Source of the DNA: Candidatus Thalassarchaeaceae archaeon
GTDB lineage: Archaea; Thermoplasmatota; Poseidoniia; Poseidoniales; Thalassarchaeaceae
Reading direction: 5' to 3'
Length of the DNA: 11,566 nucleotides
NCBI GenBank assembly: GCA_030745885.1
Contig: JASLNR010000037.1
Span: 1 to 11,566, forward strand
A model generated the notes under the pieces. The model made no database searches. It saw nothing but the letters and a program-made list of their open reading frames with translations, and was not told the origin of the DNA. Positions 6,126-11,566 of the stretch are shown here, piece after piece (position 1 is the first letter of the stretch; every line of letters starts with the position of its first letter). The position numbers and the translations under genes were made by a program.

Positions 6126-7217
6126 ATGAGCGCTCGCACTGTCGCCCTCCTATTCTCGCTAATTCTCCTGCTGCCAGGATGCCTGGGCTCGGGCGAGGAG
6201 GGGGTCGTGTTTCTGGGTACTGAGTACAGGGATCCGCCGGAGGCTCCTGACTTCACACTGAAGAATCAAGACGAGAAGCTAGTCAGTCTTTCCGAATACG
6301 AAGGGAGGGTCGTCGTGGTCGCCTTCATCTACACCTCGTGCCCGGACGTGTGCCTAGTCATATCCTCCAAACTGCACTACGTCAATCAGAACCTGGGGGG
6401 CTATGACGATGACGTGGGGATCCTCTCCGTCACCATCGACCCGGCGCGGGACACGGTCCCTCACCTCTCCGAGTGGACGCAGGCCATGGGGTTCGAATGG
6501 GATCATCTGACCCATGAGAGGGGGTCGGTGATGCAAGCGGTCTGGGACGATTGGAACGTCGTTGTGGACGCGAGTCACATCACCAACAGCCTGCCTCCCG
6601 AGGGTGCGCACAATCGTTTCGCAGTACTGTTCCCGGACAACTCCACCCTGCAGATCGACTACCCCTACGAACAACTGCCAACAGGGGCCAAGGCCGATGA
6701 GTTCGCAAGGCTCGCCTTCGAGAGGAGCAACACTACCATGGACATGGGAATTGGGGCAATCGGCAACTTCACGGCAAACTCTTCTTGGAGCTGGGGGCTT
6801 CACAGATGGGATAGTTCCGAACAAGTCTGGACCATGGAGCAATCGAGTCTCTCCGAGATTTCGATGGCTGGTTTCACCCACTTCGCATGGGTGGCTGGCG
6901 GCTCCAACATCAGCCTCCTCCCCCCGGGGGAGGACTGCATGGGACATGGCTGGATAATGGGCTCCGGGGCGAGTGCCCACTGCATGTGCGACGATGGCTG
7001 GGAGCGTGATGGCGATGACTGGCTGACATGCGTGTCGGAGGGAGGCCAGACGAACGGAACCGACCCGCATGAGGAGAGCCTGGGGGAATACGAGGTCGGG
7101 CACTCCACTGTGACATTCATCATTGACAAGCAGCAGAGGAAGAGGGTCGCCTATTCGGGAATCAACTGGGACGCAGATGATTTCCTGCAAGACATCAAAG
7201 CACTGGTTGACGAGTGA
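6126..7217 (+). CDS. SCO1/SenC-family lipoprotein with large EGF-like insert
   Basis: Protein of 363 residues, well above the roughly 200 usual for SCO. The lipobox is LLPGC (C19). The SCO half carries SCPDVC (C72, C76), VTIDP and an LTHERG segment up to about residue 148. The last 40 residues restore the fold with VGHSTVTFIIDKQQRKRV, where H326 aligns with H203 of the upstream SCO. Between them lies an insert of about 170 residues. It holds a segment rich in Asn/Ser/Thr/Trp (about 200-265) and a four-Cys EGF-like half-domain: CMGHGW (C271), CMCDDGW (C286, C288) and C302. All three copper ligands are kept, so activity is probably kept. It shares the DKQ-R-RV ending with the first SCO, so the two arose by duplication with different inserts. 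It is the last gene of the operon and ends 19 bp from the convergent pheS stop. Confidence 0.92.
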   Translation: MSARTVALLFSLILLLPGCLGSGEEGVVFLGTEYRDPPEAPDFTLKNQDEKLVSLSEYEGRVVVVAFIYTSCPDVCLVISSKLHYVNQNLGGYDDDVGILSVTIDPARDTVPHLSEWTQAMGFEWDHLTHERGSVMQAVWDDWNVVVDASHITNSLPPEGAHNRFAVLFPDNSTLQIDYPYEQLPTGAKADEFARLAFERSNTTMDMGIGAIGNFTANSSWSWGLHRWDSSEQVWTMEQSSLSEISMAGFTHFAWVAGGSNISLLPPGEDCMGHGWIMGSGASAHCMCDDGWERDGDDWLTCVSEGGQTNGTDPHEESLGEYEVGHSTVTFIIDKQQRKRVAYSGINWDADDFLQDIKALVDE

Positions 7218-7236
7218 GCCACGGCTGGTAGGGAAC

Positions 7237-8730
7237 TCAGAGGAGAGGCATACTCCGGAGCCTCTCGAGGTCTGGCTGATAGAGCTGGCGAATGTCGTCC
7301 AAGTCCAGTATGAGCATTGCGAGCCGCTCGAGGCCCATGCCCCATGCGCAAACAGGCCACTCCGTACCCAATGGCTCAGTCACCTCTGGGCGGAAGATAC
7401 CCGATCCGCCCAGTTCCATCCACTCCCCCCTCCACAGTATTTCGACCTCTGCACTCGGTTCCGTATATGGGAAGTAGGCTGGCCTGACGCGTACTTCTGG
7501 ATAGCCCATTTTGGCGTAGAACGTCTTGAGGGTCGAGAGCAGCATCGGCAGACTTGCCTCCGGTTCGTGGATTATTCCCTCAATCTGGTGGAACTCCGGC
7601 ATGTGCGTTCGGTCGATGGTCTCCTGACGGAATACCCTGCCGATTCCGAATACGCGGGAAGGAACGTGTGGATTCTCGGCGATGTGGCGAACCGTGTTCA
7701 CCGTAGTGTGTGTTCGGAGGAGGGCACGCTGTGCCTCCTCTTTGTCGAAGGTCCCGCCCCACCCCCTGCTCCCTGTGTCGTGTCCGTGCTCATGCACTTT
7801 GGCCCACAAGTCGAGATACCCGTCCTCAACCTCTATTCGCTCGGGTTGCGAGAGGTAGAACGTGTCCTGCATCGTCCTTGCCGGATGCGACTGTGGGATG
7901 TACAGTGCGTCCATATTCCATCCGGCGGACTGGACGTAATCCCCCTCGATCTCCGAGAAGCCCATCTCAAGGAAAACAGAGCGGATGCGCGCAATCAGTG
8001 CCTGCATCGGGTGGGTCCTGCCCCCAATTGGGATCGGGGAGGGGGCGTTGACGTCGAAGGGCTTGAACTCGGCCTCCTTCCACGCCTCGGTCTGTAGGAT
8101 ATCGGGTGTCAACTCGCCGATCATGTCGACGTCATCAAGCTCGGAATCATCGACGGATGCACCCTCCTTGGTCAAAGACCAGGTCCTTGACACCGTATCC
8201 TCGTACTCGATTAGCCCCCCTCTCGAGGCGAAGTGCTCGACCATGGCATCATCCAGTGACGAAGACTCCTTCGCCCCCTCAGCGAGGCTCTGGATGAAGC
8301 CGGACCTCTGGTCGATGGCTTGCGTGACCGCGTCATCGTCTTCCACGACGAAGGATCCTCCCTCGATACTGATCCCGAGTCCCTTCAACAGGCCTACCCC
8401 GGGTCCAGTCTCGCTACGGTCGAAGCCGGCGGACAGAAGGGATTTCATGGACCGTTCCGAAACGACCTGTTCGCTGATCCACTTCCACAGACGTGATTCC
8501 AGAAGGCCTTCGTCAGAGGCCTTGTTGCCTTCGGGTCCCAAGTAGACCAATCTTGACCTGCTCTCCTCCACGTCTACCAGCCCCCCCTCATGCAATGCCT
8601 TGCCGGCACCCGCTACATGCACTTGGTCGGTCCAACCGGTCTCTGCCAGCAAATCTTCCAGGGCCCACTTCCTCGAAGGGTCGGTGAGCATGGCCCTGAG
8701 CATCCTTCGCTCTTTATTGCCCAGAAGCAT
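7237..8730 (-). CDS. pheS: Phenylalanyl-tRNA synthetase alpha subunit, archaeal type
   Basis: Protein of 497 residues from the ATG at 8730, which has a perfect GGAGG 7 nt upstream; in-frame starts further up (to 8766) lack one. It attaches Phe to tRNA-Phe as the catalytic alpha subunit of the alpha2-beta2 enzyme in the cytoplasm. The N-terminal half is the winged-helix region found in archaeal/eukaryal PheS (starting LLGNKERRMLRAML). The class II core follows, with motif 2 RVFRQETIDRTHMPEFHQIE (365-384), the Phe-pocket segment PAYFPYTEPS, ELGGSGIFRPEV, and motif 3 AWGMGLERL (from 462). Length is normal for archaea, whereas bacterial PheS is about 330-350 residues. pheT is not in the window and no gene follows pheS on its strand before the convergent SCO operon. 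A membrane zinc-ribbon gene precedes it and may share its transcript. Confidence 0.97.
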   Translation of the reverse strand: MLLGNKERRMLRAMLTDPSRKWALEDLLAETGWTDQVHVAGAGKALHEGGLVDVEESRSRLVYLGPEGNKASDEGLLESRLWKWISEQVVSERSMKSLLSAGFDRSETGPGVGLLKGLGISIEGGSFVVEDDDAVTQAIDQRSGFIQSLAEGAKESSSLDDAMVEHFASRGGLIEYEDTVSRTWSLTKEGASVDDSELDDVDMIGELTPDILQTEAWKEAEFKPFDVNAPSPIPIGGRTHPMQALIARIRSVFLEMGFSEIEGDYVQSAGWNMDALYIPQSHPARTMQDTFYLSQPERIEVEDGYLDLWAKVHEHGHDTGSRGWGGTFDKEEAQRALLRTHTTVNTVRHIAENPHVPSRVFGIGRVFRQETIDRTHMPEFHQIEGIIHEPEASLPMLLSTLKTFYAKMGYPEVRVRPAYFPYTEPSAEVEILWRGEWMELGGSGIFRPEVTEPLGTEWPVCAWGMGLERLAMLILDLDDIRQLYQPDLERLRSMPLL

Positions 8731-8737
8731 CACGACC

Positions 8738-8742
8738 CCTCC
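8738..8742 (-). promoter_or_regulatory. Ribosome binding site deciding the pheS start
   Basis: On the minus strand GGAGG lies 7 nt before the ATG at 8730. The longer in-frame alternatives (ATG at 8757, another at 8766) would place this site inside the coding sequence, so the shorter protein is preferred. Confidence 0.65.
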
Positions 8743-8799
8743 GCGCCCCCGAACCATGTTGGTCACTTGACGATTGCCGAAGAGGAAGCGTTGGCTCGT

Positions 8800-9213
8800 T
8801 CATTCTTCCTCTGAAGCCCAAAGTTCCGTTCCGCATGAAGAGCATGTGAATTGCCTAGGCTTCACTCCCCCTACCCATTCCAAGTGAGCGCAACGACCGC
8901 AAAGAATCGATGTCCGGATCGGCTTGCTCAACGTTGTGTCGAGCCGGTACATTACCCTCCCGGCATCGGGCATCTTCGCGTGATCGGGTTCCCAGGGGGA
9001 TACCCTCAATTCCTTGGGACCCCCATCCGGGCCCATCCCAATTCCCATCAAGAGCAGAATGACGCCACCAATGGAAAGTGGAGCGGCAACAGCGAGGGCG
9101 AATAGGGAGGCCTCGGAGAGCGTCACCCCGGCGCCCAGGGCTATGCAGACCCAGCCCGCAATCATGGTATTGAGCCGTCTGTTCGAGCCGACTAGGGTGC
9201 CTTTCACGGGCAC
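8800..9213 (-). CDS. Small membrane protein with C-terminal zinc ribbon
   Basis: Protein of up to 137 residues, unrecognised. The start is uncertain: GTG at 9213 or 9207, or ATG at 9165, and none has a clear Shine-Dalgarno. Two hydrophobic segments joined by a short turn (about 18-61, ending ILLLMGIGMG) form a membrane hairpin. A hydrophilic linker leads to a rubredoxin-like or zinc-ribbon knuckle pair, CGRC (C105, C108) and CSSC (C124, C127), followed by an acidic tail. The four Cys would bind one Zn2+ in the cytoplasm. Such membrane-plus-ribbon proteins are common in archaea and mostly uncharacterised. It lies 69 bp upstream of pheS on the same strand. That spacing permits co-transcription, but nothing in the sequence links it to translation. 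Confidence 0.75.
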   Translation of the reverse strand: MPVKGTLVGSNRRLNTMIAGWVCIALGAGVTLSEASLFALAVAAPLSIGGVILLLMGIGMGPDGGPKELRVSPWEPDHAKMPDAGRVMYRLDTTLSKPIRTSILCGRCAHLEWVGGVKPRQFTCSSCGTELWASEEE

Positions 9214-9298
9214 GGGCCGGGGTCCGCTCGTATCAGCCTCGCGAGGGGCGGTGGCAGGGTGTAGGGTTCAAGTGGAGGGGGTGGGCGTGTTTTGACAC

Positions 9299-9372
9299 GC
9301 CTCAGTAGCTCAGCTCGGTAGAGCATCTGATTTGTAATCAGACGGCCGGGGGTTCAAATCCCTCCTGAGGCT
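9299..9372 (+). tRNA. tRNA-Thr (anticodon UGU)
   Basis: This is a 74-nt cloverleaf: acceptor GCCTCAG/CTGAGGC fully paired, D-stem GCTC/GAGC, anticodon stem TCTGA/TCAGA with loop TTTGTAA (anticodon TGT), variable CGGCC, and T-stem GGGGG/CCCTC (one G:U) with loop TTCAAAT. The discriminator is U73, as in archaeal tRNA-Thr. The following bases are CCT, so CCA is added after transcription. There is no intron. It lies 40 nt before folD on the same strand. I see no convincing TATA box in the 85-bp gap upstream (9214-9298), which it shares with the divergent zinc-ribbon gene. Confidence 0.97.
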
Positions 9373-9412
9373 CCTATGCAAACTTGAAACGGCGTTTGGG
9401 CTACCGGGGAGC

Positions 9413-10288
9413 GTGAGTGCCACGATAATAGACGGAAAGGCCATCAGCCTCGAAATCGAGGATGAACTCAAGGTGCGGGTCGATTCCTTGGGACAAAACG
9501 GCATCCAGCCGCACCTAGTGGTTGTGCTGGTAGGGGATGATGCGGCCAGCCACGTGTACGTCAGGAACAAGCAGCGCGCTTGCGACAGGACTGGGGTCGG
9601 AAGCACCCGAATTGACCTGCCATCAACCAGCACCCAACAGGAAATCCTAGACATTATCTCCGATCTAAACGGCGACGAGTCCGTTCACGGCATTCTCGTC
9701 CAGAGCCCTCTCCCCCGAGGGGTTGATGAGTTTCGAATCGCTTATGCCATCGACCCCCGAAAGGACGTCGATGGCTTCCATCCGACGAATCTCGGCAGGC
9801 TCGTGCAGGGCGACACAAGGGGCATGCTGCCTTGTACGCCAGCTGGAGTAATGAGGCTCCTTGAGGAGACTGGAGCAGATCTAACCGGCTCCAAGGCCGT
9901 GGTACTCGGGAGATCGAGGATAGTCGGGATGCCGATGGCGTTACTACTGGCTCAGAAGGGCGTCGATGCCACGGTGACCATAATCCACTCCAGGAGCAAT
10001 GAACCCTCATTTCTCTGCAGGGGTGCCGATCTATTGGTGTCTGCGATAGGCAGGCCAGGGACGGTTGGGGCCGAATGGGTCAAGCCGGGAGCCATAGTGA
10101 TAGACGTAGGTGTCTCTAGGATAGAAGATGGCTCGGTACCCTCAGGCTCGCGGCTAGCGGGCGATGTCGATCCCTCGGTCTCGGAGGTTGCAGGGTGGCT
10201 CACTCCCGTTCCAGGGGGTGTGGGCCCCATGACCATCGCCATGCTGCTATCCAACACCGTAAGGGCTGCAGAGGATATTTCCCCCTAG
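9413..10288 (+). CDS. folD: Bifunctional methylenetetrahydrofolate dehydrogenase / methenyltetrahydrofolate cyclohydrolase
   Basis: Protein of 291 residues, normal for FolD, starting at GTG (SATIIDGKAIS matches the family start). It interconverts 5,10-methylene-, 5,10-methenyl- and 10-formyl-tetrahydrofolate, using NAD(P)+, in cytoplasmic one-carbon metabolism. The active-site Y49-x3-K53 (YVRNK) is present. So are HGILVQSPLP, the signature KDVDGFHPTNLGRL, PCTPAGV, the nucleotide-binding loop VVLGRSRIVGMP, HSRS, and the C-terminal TPVPGGVGPMTIAML. No key residue is missing. FolD is scattered in archaea and usually regarded as acquired from bacteria. Its presence implies that this organism uses tetrahydrofolate. 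No good Shine-Dalgarno is seen (GGGGA is too close to the GTG), so the message may be leaderless or co-transcribed with the tRNA-Thr 40 nt upstream. The stop abuts the stop of sufT on the other strand. Confidence 0.97.
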   Translation: MSATIIDGKAISLEIEDELKVRVDSLGQNGIQPHLVVVLVGDDAASHVYVRNKQRACDRTGVGSTRIDLPSTSTQQEILDIISDLNGDESVHGILVQSPLPRGVDEFRIAYAIDPRKDVDGFHPTNLGRLVQGDTRGMLPCTPAGVMRLLEETGADLTGSKAVVLGRSRIVGMPMALLLAQKGVDATVTIIHSRSNEPSFLCRGADLLVSAIGRPGTVGAEWVKPGAIVIDVGVSRIEDGSVPSGSRLAGDVDPSVSEVAGWLTPVPGGVGPMTIAMLLSNTVRAAEDISP

Positions 10289-10591
10289 TCAGAAAATCCC
10301 GAGTTCGAACTTGCCATCCTCGGTAGCATGGACCTTGGGGTCCCAGAGCGGGGTGAATGTCAGGTTCACGTGGACGCTCTCAATACCATTCGTGGAGAGT
10401 GCGGATCGGTGGACAGCGGCCATTAACTCGGGTGCTACGGGGCATCCAGGACTAGTAAGTGTCATGTCAATCTCAGCGTGATTCCCCTCTATCCTGACCG
10501 AATATATCAACCCCAGATCAATGACGGAGAGTTTCATCTCGGGATCCTCCACATCAATCAGGGAAGCCATGATATCCGCTTCCTCGACCAT
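10289..10591 (-). CDS. sufT: SufT / MIP18-family (DUF59) Fe-S cluster assembly protein
   Basis: Protein of 100 residues consisting of a single DUF59/MIP18 domain: DPEMKLSVIDLGLIYSVRI near the start and the family signature MTLTSPGCPV with its conserved Cys (C50). Family members (SufT in bacteria, the CIA2/MIP18 subunit in eukaryotes) help mature Fe-S proteins. PaaD is a related fold, but the adjacent sufS and sufE favour SufT. The start is set by a GAGG 7 nt before the ATG, and that site overlaps the sufE stop region. The gap after sufE is only 9 bp, so the two are co-translated. It is last in the operon and ends exactly against the folD stop. Confidence 0.9.
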   Translation of the reverse strand: MVEEADIMASLIDVEDPEMKLSVIDLGLIYSVRIEGNHAEIDMTLTSPGCPVAPELMAAVHRSALSTNGIESVHVNLTFTPLWDPKVHATEDGKFELGIF

Positions 10592-10598
10592 GTTATCG

Positions 10599-10602
10599 CC
10601 TC
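10599..10602 (-). promoter_or_regulatory. Ribosome binding site for sufT overlapping the sufE stop
   Basis: Minus-strand GAGG, 7 nt before the sufT ATG, shares two bases with the TGA of sufE (10601-10603), consistent with translational coupling. Confidence 0.5.
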
Positions 10603-11029
10603 ATACGAGTTTGCCCGCATCTTCACGGACCCGTCTGAACATGTTGAGGAAGCCATTGGCCCTGCTGGGGGTTAGCGAAGACGTGATTCCCATGGCGTCG
10701 GCATAGTCGGGCTCCATCTGGGCCACCACAGACGGTTCCACCCCATTCACCGCCATCGCTGTTACTGCCATCAGTCCCTGTACAACCTGAGCATCAGCCC
10801 CACAACGAAGCAAGAACCCCCCGGCATCATCGACCGAGCAAATCACATGGGCGCGGGATTGGCAGCCGTGAACCTGATTCTCGTCCTTCCACTCATCCGG
10901 GGGGAGGGGGGTGGGATGACACTTGGCGTACTCGAACAAGAGTTCGTATCTCTCCATTGAGTCGAAGCAATCCGAGAACTCCTCAACAATCGGGTCAAGA
11001 TGCTCAGGCCAAGTCCTCTCTGACCTCAT
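10601..11029 (-). CDS. sufE: SufE-type sulfur acceptor for cysteine desulfurase
   Basis: Protein of 142 residues, typical of SufE/CsdE. SufE takes the persulfide sulfur from the SufS cysteine and passes it to the Fe-S scaffold in the cytoplasm. The active Cys is C56 in VHGCQSRAHV, the family signature around the sulfur-accepting loop. The N-terminal helix (PIVEEFSDCFDSMERYELLFEYA) and the GADAQVVQGLMAV segment also match the family. It sits 47 bp after sufS and 9 bp before sufT on the same strand, forming a sufS-sufE-sufT unit. SufE is a bacterial-type partner found in some archaea, probably through transfer. No clear Shine-Dalgarno precedes the ATG. Confidence 0.93.
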   Translation of the reverse strand: MRSERTWPEHLDPIVEEFSDCFDSMERYELLFEYAKCHPTPLPPDEWKDENQVHGCQSRAHVICSVDDAGGFLLRCGADAQVVQGLMAVTAMAVNGVEPSVVAQMEPDYADAMGITSSLTPSRANGFLNMFRRVREDAGKLV

Positions 11030-11076
11030 GGAAAAGCGTCCATGCGGTCTGCCTTGAACGTGACTAAGAGTCGCAT

Positions 11077-11566
11077 TCAGGAGAATCTCTCTACGATGTG
11101 ACGCAGGTGGTCGATGAAGGCCTCAGCCTCCTCCATGGTATTGTAGATCCAAAAGGAGGCACGGTTGGTCGAAGGTACGCCCAGGGCGTCCATCAGAGGC
11201 TGGGCGCAGTGGTGTCCGGTTCTCACCGCGAATCCTCCCTCGTCTAGGAGCAACGCAAGGTCCAGCGACTGGATGCCCTCATGCAGGAAGGAGATCGCGC
11301 CGCTGCTGTCTTCCCTCTCAGGCTCGCCGTAGATTTTGATTCCGGGTATTTCCCTCATCTGGGCCGCGGTCCACGAAGCAAGGACGTTGACGTGCTCGTG
11401 TAACTCCCTCATGTCAAACTGGTCCAGCCACTCGACGGCAGCGCCCCATCCGATGGCTTCGGCGATTCTGGGGGTGCCTGTCTCGAACAGTGCGTTTCCG
11501 TCCTGAAATGTAGATTCCTCCATGGTGACTCGCTTTATCATCGAGCCACCGGTCATGAAGGGCCCC
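11077..11566 (-). CDS. sufS: Cysteine desulfurase SufS, C-terminal part (5' end outside window)
   Basis: The frame is open through the right edge; 162 residues of the C-terminal part are present. It is a PLP-dependent class V aminotransferase-fold enzyme that converts L-cysteine to L-alanine and transfers sulfane sulfur to SufE. Visible landmarks are the GGSMI segment (start of the region after the PLP lysine), FETGTPRIAEAIGWGAAVEWL, the active-site loop RTGHHCAQPLM with the persulfide Cys, and the C-terminal RASFWIYNTMEEAEAFIDHL. The RxGHHCAQP form marks the SufS/CsdA group rather than IscS/NifS. The catalytic Lys lies upstream of the visible part. It is the first visible gene of the minus-strand suf operon, whose promoter is beyond the window. 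Confidence 0.95.
   Translation of the reverse strand, partial: GPFMTGGSMIKRVTMEESTFQDGNALFETGTPRIAEAIGWGAAVEWLDQFDMRELHEHVNVLASWTAAQMREIPGIKIYGEPEREDSSGAISFLHEGIQSLDLALLLDEGGFAVRTGHHCAQPLMDALGVPSTNRASFWIYNTMEEAEAFIDHLRHIVERFS

Noticed and set aside
6354..7190. 278-codon minus-strand open frame opposite the second SCO gene
   Set aside because: The sense strand carries the CxxxC and His SCO motifs and a lipobox; the antisense product shows no family feature.
7123..8097. 324-codon plus-strand open frame overlapping the SCO end and the pheS 3' half
   Set aside because: It runs antisense to PheS motifs 2 and 3; its translation has no domain and it is explained by codon bias.
1..11566. Mobile elements, CRISPR arrays, phage genes or riboswitches
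   Set aside because: No transposase or integrase product, no terminal inverted repeats, no regularly spaced repeats and no recognisable riboswitch core were seen.

Overview
The window looks like a piece of a marine planktonic archaeal genome, most likely Marine Group II (Candidatus Poseidoniales) or a close euryarchaeal relative. This placement is inferred. The PheS is the long archaeal/eukaryal type, and TTG and GTG starts occur or are likely. Lipoboxes and cleavable signal peptides are common. Several surface proteins carry Asp-rich thrombospondin type 3 (TSP3)-like calcium loops. Bacterial-type FolD, SufS, SufE and SufT sit beside archaeal informational genes, a mix usual in that group. 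No mobile element, CRISPR array, rRNA or origin was found, and no stretch over 300 bases lacks a gene.

Layout. (1) Positions 1-372: the 3' end of a C-terminally membrane-anchored TSP3 surface protein with a T-rich terminator, then tRNA-Ala(UGC) on the minus strand. (2) Positions 423-7217: an envelope locus. One small secreted, membrane-anchored protein on the minus strand faces a five-gene plus-strand operon. The operon encodes a TM-anchored LVIVD-type beta-propeller, a second propeller that is a lipoprotein, a second copy of the small protein, and two SCO1/SenC-type lipoproteins with different inserts in the thioredoxin fold. (3) Positions 7237-9213, minus strand: a small membrane protein with a zinc ribbon followed by pheS. 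(4) Positions 9299-10288, plus strand: tRNA-Thr(UGU) and folD. (5) Positions 10289-11566, minus strand: sufS (truncated by the window edge), sufE and sufT for iron-sulfur cluster assembly. The stop codons of folD and sufT abut with no spacer.

The noteworthy part is region 2. Each protein type occurs twice. All six proteins are predicted to be exported. Both small proteins should expose a histidine as the first mature residue. Both propellers share a ladder of about six conserved histidines. Both SCO proteins keep the CxxxC and distal His copper ligands. My reading, which is inference, is an undescribed extracytoplasmic copper-dependent module: a His-rich propeller as the possible metalloenzyme or binding protein, the small protein as copper carrier or redox partner, and SCO proteins as chaperones or thiol reductases. 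Copper-dependent methanethiol oxidase (SBP56 propeller beside a SCO1/SenC gene) and nitrous oxide reductase (His-ligated copper in a propeller) are precedents for the logic, but I see no SBP56 or NosZ signature here.
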